Assembly: GCA_022769085.1 (NCBI GenBank)
Contig: JALEKO010000039.1
Location: 1 to 57,812 of the forward strand
Length of the DNA: 57,812 nucleotides
DNA from: Peptoniphilaceae bacterium
GTDB taxonomy: Bacteria; Bacillota; Clostridia; Tissierellales; Peptoniphilaceae
Direction: 5' to 3'
This document shows positions 25,852 to 34,149 of the stretch, piece by piece. Position 1 is the stretch's first letter. Every line of letters begins with the position of its first letter. The translations under genes and the position numbers were made by a program. The notes below the pieces were generated by a model. The model saw only the letters and a program-made list of their open reading frames with translations. It made no database searches and was not told the DNA's origin.

Positions 25852-26766
25852 ATGGAAAAATATTTTAAAAATAAATTTTATGCAAGCCTAATTGCAATTT
25901 TTACCTGTTTTTTATGGGGAACTGCAATACCAATGATTAAATCAACATATGAAATTATGAATATATCATCTACTGAAGATAAAATTTTTTTAGCAGGTAT
26001 AAGATTTTTTCTTGCAGGGATTTTAGTAATTGTATATAAACTTATATTTGATAGAGAAGAAAAAACAAATTTTAAAAAACTTGATTATAAGTTTTTATTT
26101 TTTATTGCTTTAACACAGGTTACAATCCAATATATGGCTTACTATATAGGTCTTTCAAATACAGCTGGAGTAAAATCTTCAATTATTCAAGGTTTTAATT
26201 CAATAATAACTGTAGTTGTTGCATCTTTGGTTTTTAAAGATGATAAAATGAATAAAGAAAAACTTTTGGCAATAATTTTTGGGGTTTTAGCAATTTTAAT
26301 AGCAAATTTAAGTGGAAAAGGAATTGATTTTTCATTTTCTTTAAATGGCGAAGGATTAGTTTTTGTTTCAATGATATGTGGAAGTTTAGGAACTATAATA
26401 ATGAGAAAATTTGGACAGGATAAAAATTCATATATTGTAAGTATTTTCCAGTTTATTATAGGTTCATCGATACTTATTATATTATCTAAAATATTTGGAG
26501 CAAAAATTTATTTTAATAAATTAGGTTTAATTTTAGTTTTGTACGGTGCATTTGTTTCAGCAACGGCATTTTTACTTTGGTATTTACTTTTAAAATATCA
26601 GAAAGCAAGTAATGTGGGTATTTTTAAACTATTTATTCCAGTATTTGGATCAATGCTTTCTGTAATTTTTTTAAACGAAAAATATACACTCAATTTAATA
26701 ATTTCACTATTTCTTACAATTGTATCAACTTTACTTGTAAATATAAAAAAAGGAAAAACTTATTAA
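25852..26766 (+). CDS. EamA/DMT-family transporter
   Basis: 304 residues with ten hydrophobic helices in two EamA repeats. The first repeat begins with FLWGTAIPMIKS, the second with GSLGTIIMRKFG; FKLFIPVFGSMLSVIFLNEK near residue 260 is the conserved late EamA segment. DMT proteins export or exchange metabolites such as amino acids or nucleotides; the substrate is unknown. Pairing with a peptidase suggests handling of its products, as inference only. Its stop lies two bases from the convergent Fur-family stop. Confidence 0.87.
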   Translation: MEKYFKNKFYASLIAIFTCFLWGTAIPMIKSTYEIMNISSTEDKIFLAGIRFFLAGILVIVYKLIFDREEKTNFKKLDYKFLFFIALTQVTIQYMAYYIGLSNTAGVKSSIIQGFNSIITVVVASLVFKDDKMNKEKLLAIIFGVLAILIANLSGKGIDFSFSLNGEGLVFVSMICGSLGTIIMRKFGQDKNSYIVSIFQFIIGSSILIILSKIFGAKIYFNKLGLILVLYGAFVSATAFLLWYLLLKYQKASNVGIFKLFIPVFGSMLSVIFLNEKYTLNLIISLFLTIVSTLLVNIKKGKTY

Positions 26767-26785
26767 ATTAAGCTTTTCCTTTTTT
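26746..26785. terminator. Bidirectional terminator embedded in the ends of two genes
   Basis: AAAAAAGGAAAAACTT and AAGCTTTTCCTTTTTT pair with one mismatch around an 8-nt loop. The arms lie within the last codons of the DMT gene and of the Fur-family gene, so the coding ends also encode the hairpin. Confidence 0.8.
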
Positions 26786-27190
26786 ACATTCAGGACAAAT
26801 TCCTAAAAATTCAAGATTATGATTTAAAATTGTAAAATTTGTTTGCATTTCAAGGCTTTTTTCTAGACTTTCAACAGGACAATGATCAAGTGCAATTGTT
26901 TTTCCACATTTTACACATGTTAAAATATGTTTATGCTTTTTAGATTTAAGCTGATAGTAATTTGTACCATTTATACTTGAATATTGTATTACTACATCTT
27001 TCTCTACAAATTTATTTAAATTTCGATAAACTGTAGAAAGATCAAGATCAAAATTTTCAATTTTTGCTTTTTCAAGTAGTTCTTCCGCACTAATGGGATT
27101 ATCTATTTTACCAAGTATTTTTAAAATTGATATTCTTTTTTGTGTTACCGTTATATGGTTATCTTTAAGTATTTTCTCAATTTTTTCCAA
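26768..27190 (-). CDS. zur: Fur-family metalloregulator, probably Zur
   Basis: 140 residues: N-terminal winged helix (TQKRISILKILG, then LDLSTVYRNLNKF as recognition region) and C-terminal dimerisation domain. CVKC and CPEC form the structural zinc site; HKHILTC and the downstream His/Glu residues provide the sensory site. It is divergent from znuACB, and the znuA start site carries a 7-1-7 palindrome, which makes zinc sensing the best reading. Fur or PerR function cannot be excluded from sequence alone. AGGAG lies upstream of the ATG. Confidence 0.85.
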   Translation of the reverse strand: MEKIEKILKDNHITVTQKRISILKILGKIDNPISAEELLEKAKIENFDLDLSTVYRNLNKFVEKDVVIQYSSINGTNYYQLKSKKHKHILTCVKCGKTIALDHCPVESLEKSLEMQTNFTILNHNLEFLGICPECKKGKA

Positions 27191-27262
27191 AATATTCTCC
27201 TTAATAATAATTATATTTAAATTAAAATAAAAGACAAATTTTATAAAGAATTAAAAATCATC

Positions 27263-27290
27263 TTGACAAAAAAATCACTTGAAATAAAAT
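27263..27290 (+). promoter_or_regulatory. znuACB promoter
   Basis: TTGACA at 27263-27268 and TAAAAT at 27285-27290 with a 16-nt spacer, just upstream of the predicted Zur operator. Confidence 0.75.
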
Positions 27291-27295
27291 GAATA

Positions 27296-27310
27296 TGCAA
27301 ATGATTTGCA
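27296..27310. promoter_or_regulatory. Predicted Zur operator
   Basis: TGCAAATGATTTGCA is a perfect 7-1-7 palindrome, the Fur-family operator geometry. It covers the expected transcription start of znuA, so bound regulator would block initiation when zinc is sufficient. Its bases differ from the B. subtilis Zur box, so the assignment rests on geometry and position. Confidence 0.7.
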
Positions 27311-27332
27311 AATTTAAATTACGGAGGATTAA

Positions 27333-28310
27333 ATGAATTTAAAAAGAAAAATAGCTGCACTTGCTTTATCTTTAGTTTTTGTAGCAGCAACAGTTTCTCA
27401 AAGTTTTGCATCAAGTGATGCAGATGATATAAAAAGTGAAAATAGTGAAAAACTTACAGTATATACATCTTTTTTTCCAATTTATGATTTAACAAAACAA
27501 ATTGAAGGAGATAAAGTTAATGTTGAAGCCTTTATGCCATTAAATCAGGAGCCACATGATTGGGAGCCATCACCAGATGATGTAGCAAAGTTGTCAAATG
27601 CAAATTTACTTATCGTTAATGGGGCTGGAATGGAAGAATGGTTAGATGATTTAGATAAGAGCATTAAAGTAGAAATAGCAGAAGTTAACGATGAAGATGA
27701 TTTAATTTTAGCAAATAAAGATGAAGAAGAACATGATCATGAAGATGAAGATGAAAGTGACAAAGATCATGATCATGAACATGAAGGCGGCAAATATGAT
27801 CCTCATACATGGTTATCCCCTGTAGAAGGCGTAAAAATGGTTGAAAAAATTTCAGATGCTTTAGCTAAGATAGATGAAAAAAATAAAGAATATTATGAAA
27901 AAAATGCAAAAAAAATTGCTGATGAGCTAAACAACTTAACTAAAGAATATAAAGAAAAATTTAAAAAAACAGGTACAGATATGTTTATAGTACCTCATAC
28001 AGCTTTTTCTTATTTAAGCCGTGATTTTAACTTAAAACAAGTTCCTTTAACAGGATTACTTACAAATGGAGAACCTGATATGGACTCTATGAGAAAAGTA
28101 ATTGATGTAATTAAAGAAAATAAAATTAAAACAGCATTTTTTGAAAGAGGAGGCTCAAGTAAAGCAGCAGAAACTATCGCAGCAGAAACAGGAGTTGATG
28201 TAAAACCTATTGCTACAATGGAATTTATTTCTGATGATGAAATAGATAATGTTCATTATCAGGATATTATGAAAGAAAATTTAGAAATGATTTATGAAGC
28301 TGTAAAATAA
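27333..28310 (+). CDS. znuA: Zinc ABC transporter substrate-binding protein
   Basis: 325 residues of the cluster A-I metal-binding family. A signal peptide (MNLKRKIAALALSLVFVAAT, cleavage near SFASS) is present but no lipobox cysteine; indeed the protein has no cysteine at all, unusual for a Gram-positive binding protein. The metal histidines are in EPHDWEPSP near 70, DPHTWLSP near 156 and VPHTAFSYL near 220. A mobile loop between the first two is rich in His, Asp and Glu (residues ~128-150), which is typical of zinc rather than manganese binders. Overlaps znuC by one base. Confidence 0.92.
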   Translation: MNLKRKIAALALSLVFVAATVSQSFASSDADDIKSENSEKLTVYTSFFPIYDLTKQIEGDKVNVEAFMPLNQEPHDWEPSPDDVAKLSNANLLIVNGAGMEEWLDDLDKSIKVEIAEVNDEDDLILANKDEEEHDHEDEDESDKDHDHEHEGGKYDPHTWLSPVEGVKMVEKISDALAKIDEKNKEYYEKNAKKIADELNNLTKEYKEKFKKTGTDMFIVPHTAFSYLSRDFNLKQVPLTGLLTNGEPDMDSMRKVIDVIKENKIKTAFFERGGSSKAAETIAAETGVDVKPIATMEFISDDEIDNVHYQDIMKENLEMIYEAVK

Positions 28311-28978
28311 TGAATGCAATTGAAATAAATAATTTGAAATTTTCATATACAAATGAATATATATTAAATAATTTAAGCCTTGAAATTCCTGTTGGAGATT
28401 TCAAGGCTATTGTTGGTGAAAATGGAAGTGGAAAATCTACTCTTTTAAAAATTATGTTAGGACAATATTCTAACTATTCAGGCAGTGTAAAAATTTTTGA
28501 TAAAGAAATAAATAATAATTTTAATTATGAAGATATAGGCTATGTTCCTCAAATAAATGAAACATCAAAGATTTCTTTTCCAATAACATGTTATGAGTAT
28601 ACAGTTTTAGGTCTTTATTCTAAATTTGGATTTTTAAAATTTATTAATAAAAATATTAAACAGAAAGCAAAAGATGCTATTGATTTAATAGGAATGGGAA
28701 AATATATAAATAAGCCTGTAAATGAGCTTTCAGGTGGTCAAAAACAAAAAATAATGATAGCACGAGCTATATTAAATGACCCTAAAATGCTGATTTTAGA
28801 TGAACCTACAGTTGGAATTGACAAAGAAAGTAAAAGAGAATTTTTTGAACTTTTAAAACATCTAAATAATGTACACAAAATGACAATTGTAATGGTTACT
28901 CATGAAATGGAAATCGCACAAAAGTATATAAAAAGTAAAGTTAAACTAGATGAAGGAAAAATTTATGAACTTTATTAA
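28310..28978 (+). CDS. znuC: Zinc ABC transporter ATPase
   Basis: 222 residues. Walker A GENGSGKST near 37, Q-loop VPQINET, signature LSGGQKQK near 141, Walker B MLILDEP and the H-loop VTHEM are all intact. It energises ZnuB on the cytoplasmic face. The start shares a base with the znuA stop. Confidence 0.94.
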   Translation: MNAIEINNLKFSYTNEYILNNLSLEIPVGDFKAIVGENGSGKSTLLKIMLGQYSNYSGSVKIFDKEINNNFNYEDIGYVPQINETSKISFPITCYEYTVLGLYSKFGFLKFINKNIKQKAKDAIDLIGMGKYINKPVNELSGGQKQKIMIARAILNDPKMLILDEPTVGIDKESKREFFELLKHLNNVHKMTIVMVTHEMEIAQKYIKSKVKLDEGKIYELY

Positions 28979-29792
28979 TGAAATGCTACAATATGATTTT
29001 ATGAAAAGAGCTTTTCTTGTAGGGATTTTTCTAGCAATTATAATGCCAATGATTGGAGTAGTTATGGTGAACAGAAGAACTTCTATGATTGGAGATGCTT
29101 TAAGTCATACTTCACTTGCAGGAGTTGCAGTTGGGCTTATTTTTGCCGTTAATCCACTAATTTCATCTATGATAGTGGTTGTTCTAGCAGCTTTTATAAT
29201 AGAATTTATTAGAAAAAAATTTCCACAGTTTGGTGATATGGCAACAGCTATAATAATGAGTTCTGGTCTTGGATTTGCTGCAATTTTATCAAAATATGCT
29301 CCAGGAGGGTCATCTTTTGAATCATTTTTATTTGGATCAGTTTCAACAATATCAAATGAAGATGTGAAAATGGTGTTTCTATTATTTATAGCCGTTGTAA
29401 TATTTTCACTTCTTTTATATTGGGCTTTGCTTTTTATATCAATAGATCCTGTTATAAGTAAAATAAGTGGAGTAAATGTTTCAATAACAAATTTTATTTT
29501 TACATTATTATCAGCAATAACAGTTGCTTTTTCTACAAAAACTGTAGGTGCACTTATGGTTGGTAGTTTACTTGTAATACCAGTAACAACCTCACTTGTA
29601 ATATCAAGATCTTACAAGGAAACTTTTATTAATTCTATTTTTTTTGCAATGATTTATGTAACAGCTGGTATAAGCATAAGTTTTAAATTTGGTTTTCCTT
29701 CAGGAGGAAGTATTGTTCTTACATCGGTTTTTGGGCTCATAATAATTTCTTTTATAAAATTTATATATAAAAAAATAAAAAGATTAAATTAA
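28965..29792 (+). CDS. znuB: Zinc ABC transporter permease
   Basis: 275 residues with eight or nine hydrophobic helices (ABC-3 family). RRTSMIGDALSHTSLAGVA is the conserved coupling segment and TKTVGALMVGSLLVIPVTTS the conserved later helix. The ATG at 28965 is chosen because AAGGA then lies upstream at the right distance; the ATG at 28950 is possible. It overlaps znuC. Confidence 0.93.
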   Translation: MNFINEMLQYDFMKRAFLVGIFLAIIMPMIGVVMVNRRTSMIGDALSHTSLAGVAVGLIFAVNPLISSMIVVVLAAFIIEFIRKKFPQFGDMATAIIMSSGLGFAAILSKYAPGGSSFESFLFGSVSTISNEDVKMVFLLFIAVVIFSLLLYWALLFISIDPVISKISGVNVSITNFIFTLLSAITVAFSTKTVGALMVGSLLVIPVTTSLVISRSYKETFINSIFFAMIYVTAGISISFKFGFPSGGSIVLTSVFGLIIISFIKFIYKKIKRLN

Positions 29793-29798
29793 CATTTT

Positions 29799-29835
29799 AA
29801 CCGCAAGTTTAAAATAACTTACGGTTTATTTTTTA
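29799..29835 (+). terminator. Terminator of the znuACB operon
   Basis: AACCGCAAGTT and AACTTACGGTT pair with one mismatch around a 6-nt loop and are followed by a T-rich tract. Confidence 0.75.
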
Positions 29836-29920
29836 TTAGAAAATGTTAATGTTTTATGTAAAATTCTTTACAAATTGTCAATAATATAATAGAATTTATT
29901 TGTAATAATTAGGAGGAGAT

Positions 29921-30772
29921 ATGAAAGAAAAATTATTGAAAATTTTTTGGATAACGCTTGGTTCATTTATTTTTTCATTTGGATCATACTTTTTTCTGGT
30001 AAAACATAATATTGCAGCAGGTGGTGTAACAGGGCTTGCAATGGTTGCATCAGATTTTTTACCATTTTTTTCTGTTGGAGTTTGGTCATTATTATTAAAT
30101 ACTTTTCTTTTTATTCTTGCATTTTGGAAATTAGGAAAGCAGTTTGGAACTTATAGTTTGTATTCTTCAACGCTTTTATCAATATTCATAATAATTTTTG
30201 AGAGAACATTTAAAAAAGACTTCACAATTACAAATGATATGGTTTTGAATATGATATTTGGATCTCTTTTAGGTGCTGTTGGACTTTCGATAGTTTTTTA
30301 CAATAATGCAACAACTGGAGGTTCAGATATTATTGCGGCACTTGTAAATAAATATTTTGATCTTTCAATAACAAAATGTCTATATTTAGTTGATACATGT
30401 ATTGTAATTTTAGCTTTTTATTCTTATGGAATTGAGAAAGGATTATACGCTCTTGTTGTAATTGCAATGATGATACCAATAATGGATTATTTATTAATTG
30501 CAAAAGATAGAAAAGTTCAAATAGTTATAATAACAGATCATGTTGATGAAGTAAAAGATCTTATTTTAAATAAATATGACAGAGGAGTTACCCTACTTCA
30601 CGGAGAGGGTGGATATTCAAAAGAAGATAAAAAAATTATAATGTCAATACTTTTAAAATCACAATATGCTAAAATTAAACAAGATATTGAAAAAATAGAT
30701 GATAAAGCATTTGTGTTTACAAATTATGTTTCTGAAATATATGGAGAAGGCTTTACATATGATACGTTATAG
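29921..30772 (+). CDS. YitT family membrane protein with DUF2179 domain
   Basis: 283 residues: five to six hydrophobic helices followed by a cytoplasmic DUF2179 domain (RKVQIVIITDHVDEVKDLI to the end). HNIAAGGVTGLAMV and NATTGGSDIIAALVNKYF are the conserved YitT loop motifs. Function of the family is not established, although some members are reported as transport-related. AGGAGGAG precedes the ATG. It may lead the downstream CvfB operon, 22 bp away. Confidence 0.88.
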   Translation: MKEKLLKIFWITLGSFIFSFGSYFFLVKHNIAAGGVTGLAMVASDFLPFFSVGVWSLLLNTFLFILAFWKLGKQFGTYSLYSSTLLSIFIIIFERTFKKDFTITNDMVLNMIFGSLLGAVGLSIVFYNNATTGGSDIIAALVNKYFDLSITKCLYLVDTCIVILAFYSYGIEKGLYALVVIAMMIPIMDYLLIAKDRKVQIVIITDHVDEVKDLILNKYDRGVTLLHGEGGYSKEDKKIIMSILLKSQYAKIKQDIEKIDDKAFVFTNYVSEIYGEGFTYDTL

Positions 30773-30794
30773 TACAATAATATAGGAAAGAATT

Positions 30795-31622
30795 ATGGTA
30801 AATTTAGAGAAAAAGGGAAAATACAGTATTAAAAGATTTTCAAAAAGTAAAGCCTATTTAAAAACTCCTTTGGGCGAAGCTGTAATTGATAAGAAAGCCA
30901 TTAATGCTAAGTCAAAAAATGATAAAGTAGAAGCTTTTTTATATTATGATAAAGACGGAATTTTAAGAGCAGATAAAGATATAAACATAGAAGTTGGAAA
31001 AGTATATAATTTAAAAGTTGTTTCAATTACAAAATTTGGGGCATTTGTAGATATAAAAGCTCCATTTGATCTTTTAGTACCTAATAAAGAAAAACATTAT
31101 AAAATGAAAAAAGATATGGTATATCCAATTGGAGTTTTTTTGGATGAAAACAAAAGGCTTTATGGTTCTACTTATATTTCAAAATTATTAAATGAAAAAC
31201 CTCCTTACAAAGAAGATGATTCTGTAGAAGGAAGAATTTATTCTATAAATAAAAAAATAGGAATTTTTGTTGCAATAGATAATAAATACGATTCTCTTCT
31301 TAAATTTGAAGAAATGAGAGGGGCTTTTACAGAAGGAGAAAAAATCAAAGCAAAAGTAAAAAAAATAAAAGAAGATGGTAAAATTGATTTAACATTAAAA
31401 AGAAGATCTTATATGGAAATTGATCCTGATTCTGATATGATTTATAAAGCTTTAATTGAAATGGGTGGAAAAATAAATTTAGGAGATAAATCATCCCCTC
31501 AAAAAATAATGAGAAATTTTAATATATCTAAGTCTTCTTTTAAAAAGGCAATCGGAAGACTTTTAAAACAGGGTAAAATTTCAGTAAATGATTACTATAT
31601 AAAAATTAAGGATAAAGCATGA
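30795..31622 (+). CDS. cvfB: CvfB-like S1-domain RNA-binding protein
   Basis: 275 residues. An N-terminal S1-like fold (KAYLKTPLGEAVID), a central S1 domain (KVYNLKVVSITKFGAFVDI near 70), a third S1 repeat (GRIYSINKKIGIFVAID) and a C-terminal winged helix (SPQKIMRNFNISKSSFKKAI) reproduce the three-S1-plus-WH layout of S. aureus CvfB / B. subtilis YitL. It is thought to bind RNA and influence post-transcriptional expression of virulence factors. ATGA overlap with the next gene. Confidence 0.9.
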   Translation: MVNLEKKGKYSIKRFSKSKAYLKTPLGEAVIDKKAINAKSKNDKVEAFLYYDKDGILRADKDINIEVGKVYNLKVVSITKFGAFVDIKAPFDLLVPNKEKHYKMKKDMVYPIGVFLDENKRLYGSTYISKLLNEKPPYKEDDSVEGRIYSINKKIGIFVAIDNKYDSLLKFEEMRGAFTEGEKIKAKVKKIKEDGKIDLTLKRRSYMEIDPDSDMIYKALIEMGGKINLGDKSSPQKIMRNFNISKSSFKKAIGRLLKQGKISVNDYYIKIKDKA

Positions 31623-32362
31623 CACAAAGAAAATTAATGGCAGAAATAAACGGTGAAAAGTTATATGAAGATCAAGTTGTTGAATATATTAATATGTTGC
31701 AAAATCCAAAACTTCAAAATAAAAAGGGTATAGATTTGGTTGCAAATGAAATGATCAATCAACAACTTCTTTATATAGATGCACAAGAAAATGGAATTTT
31801 TGAAAGAGAAGAAGTAAAAGAAGAATTAAAAAAAATGGAAGTTCAATTTTTAAAACAAGTAGCACAATTTGAACTTTTTAAAAATGTAAAAGTAACAGAA
31901 GATGAAATAAAAGAATACTATGATCATAACAAAGAAAATATGAAATTACCTGAGTCATTTAAGGCTTCTCATATTTTAGTAGATACATTAAATGAGGCTA
32001 AAGAAATAAAGAAAAAAATTGATGATGGTCAAAATTTTGAAAATTTAGCAAAAAAATATTCAAAAGATACTCAAACAGGAATAAATGGGGGAGATTTAGG
32101 AGAATTTCCAAAAGGTACCATGGTAAAAGAATTTGAAGAAGAACTTGAAAATTTAAAAGATGGAGAAATTTCAAATCCAGTAAAAACAGAATTTGGGTAT
32201 CATATAATTAAACTCGATCATAAACATGATGAAGTAAAGTTAAGTTTTGAACAATCAAAATCTGAAATAAAAGAAAGACTTAAACTTCTTAGACAGCAGG
32301 AACTTTATTTATCAAAAACTGACGAAATAAAAGAAAGGGTAAAAGTAAAAAAATACTTTTAA
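31619..32362 (+). CDS. Parvulin-type peptidyl-prolyl isomerase without signal peptide
   Basis: 247 residues. An N-terminal SurA/PrsA-like helical chaperone region is followed by a rotamase domain from about 115 (FKASHILVDTLNEAKEIKKK; GGDLGEFPKGTMVKEFEEEL; FGYHIIKL). No Sec signal or lipobox is present, so unlike PrsA it should be cytoplasmic. It is translationally coupled to cvfB and followed by the PepD-like gene after 6 bp, suggesting a joint role in nascent-protein or RNA-linked folding, which is speculation. Confidence 0.9.
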   Translation: MTQRKLMAEINGEKLYEDQVVEYINMLQNPKLQNKKGIDLVANEMINQQLLYIDAQENGIFEREEVKEELKKMEVQFLKQVAQFELFKNVKVTEDEIKEYYDHNKENMKLPESFKASHILVDTLNEAKEIKKKIDDGQNFENLAKKYSKDTQTGINGGDLGEFPKGTMVKEFEEELENLKDGEISNPVKTEFGYHIIKLDHKHDEVKLSFEQSKSEIKERLKLLRQQELYLSKTDEIKERVKVKKYF

Positions 32363-32368
32363 AAAATT

Positions 32369-33745
32369 ATGAGCGATTTCAATAAAGAAGAACTTATAAA
32401 TAAAATTAAACAGAATTTTGAAGATATATCTAACAGCAAATATCTTGCAAACCCTATTGTAGGTTTCTTCTTAAGTTATGCTAAAGAAAATGGTGAAGTA
32501 TTTGAAAGTCCAGAAGATTTTATTTATACAAGAAAGGGCAAAAATCCATCTGTTCTGTTTCACTTAAATATAGTTTCATTTGAAGATATTATTTCTGATA
32601 TACTTCGTATTGACCAAACCGAAAAAAAAATTGAGTCTAATTATGGAATGGAAATAATTTCTCCAATAATTTTACTTATAAATCTACTCCAAGAAAATGA
32701 TTTAGATTTTGAAATTCTTTTGACATTCAAAAATGTAGCTGGTGAAGACTTGACAAACTTTTTTGATTACAGCATTATAAAAAGTAAAAAAGTTATAAAT
32801 TTAAATTACAGCGGTATGTTTGGAATTGTAGACTCATCATCTGAAAGCAGAGTTGCACTTATTAATATTCCAATTGAAAGAATTGAAAATGATGAAAAAA
32901 TATCAATTGAAATATTACTTAATTCTCTTGTTGGCGGTATTTCTGTATCTGAAATAGATAAACAAAGGCAAAATAGTGTTAAACTTATTGTAAATTTAAT
33001 AAGACAAATGAAATCAAAAGTTGATTTTTCAATTGAAGATTTTAACGCTGGAGATAGACTATATTTCATACCAAGAGATGCAAAAGTAAAAATATGTGTG
33101 GAAAATAAATTTAAATCTGATTTAAAAGAATATTTTGAAATCGTTTCAGATGAATTTATTACAAAAATACTAAAAATGGAACCAGATATAAAATTAAGTT
33201 ATGAAGAAAATGGAGAAAGAGAAACTCATCCAATAAATAATAACGATTTTGAAAAACTGATTTCATTTATTGAATTATGTCCAGTTGGTATTTTTTCTAC
33301 TTTAGATGATAATAAATTGGTAGAAAGCTCAGTTAATATCTCAAAATTAAGAACATATGAAGATGTCATAAGAATAGCTGTTTTAATTAGAAGTAATAGC
33401 GAGAGTGTATTTGATGAAATAATTGAAAAAATTAAAATTGCAACAAATGTTTCAAAAGCTGATATGAGGATAATAAATGATTTACCATTATGGAAAAGGA
33501 AAAATAAATCTGACATAAGAAACTTGTTTTTAAATTCATTTGAAAATTTATCAAAAGAAAATCTAGAAATATCACAGACACATGAATCTTTAGATGCATC
33601 TCTTTTACAAAATCATATAGATGATTTGGATATGATAAATTTTGGAATCAAAATTTTAAGAGAAGGAAATTCACAGATAACTCTAGCTGATGATATATGT
33701 CTATCTTATAATGTAATAGCAAATATGCTTAGAAATTTAGATTAA
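32369..33745 (+). CDS. PepD-like (M20/M28 clan) pseudo-peptidase, metal site lost
   Basis: 458 uninterrupted residues. The whole chain follows aminoacyl-histidine dipeptidase (PepD) in order: N-terminal NPIVGFFLSYAKENG, SVLFHLNIV near 61, ILLINLLQENDLDFEILLTF near 101, GIVDSSSES near 152, NSLVGGISVSEIDKQRQNSV near 185, the lid domain, CPVGIFS and LVESSVNISKL near 317, IAVLIRSN near 336, and DMINFGIKIL near 421. However the dinuclear site is dismantled: HxD becomes HLN (H65, N67), the ADNG Asp is N91, the Glu-Glu pair is N122-V123, the next metal Asp is N146, the GGHS His is I191 and the C-terminal metal His is replaced near 432. It is therefore probably a structural or regulatory pseudoenzyme. 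Assignment is by eye. Confidence 0.7.
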   Translation: MSDFNKEELINKIKQNFEDISNSKYLANPIVGFFLSYAKENGEVFESPEDFIYTRKGKNPSVLFHLNIVSFEDIISDILRIDQTEKKIESNYGMEIISPIILLINLLQENDLDFEILLTFKNVAGEDLTNFFDYSIIKSKKVINLNYSGMFGIVDSSSESRVALINIPIERIENDEKISIEILLNSLVGGISVSEIDKQRQNSVKLIVNLIRQMKSKVDFSIEDFNAGDRLYFIPRDAKVKICVENKFKSDLKEYFEIVSDEFITKILKMEPDIKLSYEENGERETHPINNNDFEKLISFIELCPVGIFSTLDDNKLVESSVNISKLRTYEDVIRIAVLIRSNSESVFDEIIEKIKIATNVSKADMRIINDLPLWKRKNKSDIRNLFLNSFENLSKENLEISQTHESLDASLLQNHIDDLDMINFGIKILREGNSQITLADDICLSYNVIANMLRNLD

Positions 33746-33780
33746 AAAAATTTGGGTATAATTATTTAAGGAGAGAAAAT

Positions 33781-34149
33781 ATGAAAGAACATGAAGTTCA
33801 ATTTGGAAAACTTGAAGAAAAGGCGGTTTATTCTTTAAATATATTTGGAGAAGATGAAGATTGTGCAGCCATTGATATTTTTGAAGTTGATGGAGTAGAT
33901 TACATCGCACTTTTAGGATTTGATTCACAAGAACTTTATATTTTTAATTTTAAAGAAGACAACGGAAATGAAGTTGTTTTTGATGTAATTGAAGATGAAG
34001 ATTTTATGGATGAAATTTATGATATATTTCAAGAAGAGTATTCCGATGAAGATATTGAAGATATAATTGATAGCTATGACTATACAAATGAAGATGAATT
34101 AGAAGATTTTTCAGATTATAGTGACGAGGAAAAAGAGGATTTTGAATAG
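33781..34149 (+). CDS. DUF1292 family acidic protein
   Basis: 122 residues, extremely acidic. The first ~85 residues carry the DUF1292 pattern (IDIFEVDGVDYIALLGFD, LYIFNFKED, FDVIEDEDFMDEIYDIFQEE); the last ~35 are almost only D, E, S and Y. In many Firmicutes this family sits near alaS/yrrK-type genes; no function is known. AAGGAGAG precedes the ATG. The downstream radical SAM gene overlaps its 3' end. Confidence 0.8.
   Translation: MKEHEVQFGKLEEKAVYSLNIFGEDEDCAAIDIFEVDGVDYIALLGFDSQELYIFNFKEDNGNEVVFDVIEDEDFMDEIYDIFQEEYSDEDIEDIIDSYDYTNEDELEDFSDYSDEEKEDFE

Noticed and set aside
32369-33745. PepD-like gene considered as a pseudogene.
   Set aside because: The frame is open over 458 codons with operon-like spacing and normal codon use, so loss of the metal site is not accompanied by decay.
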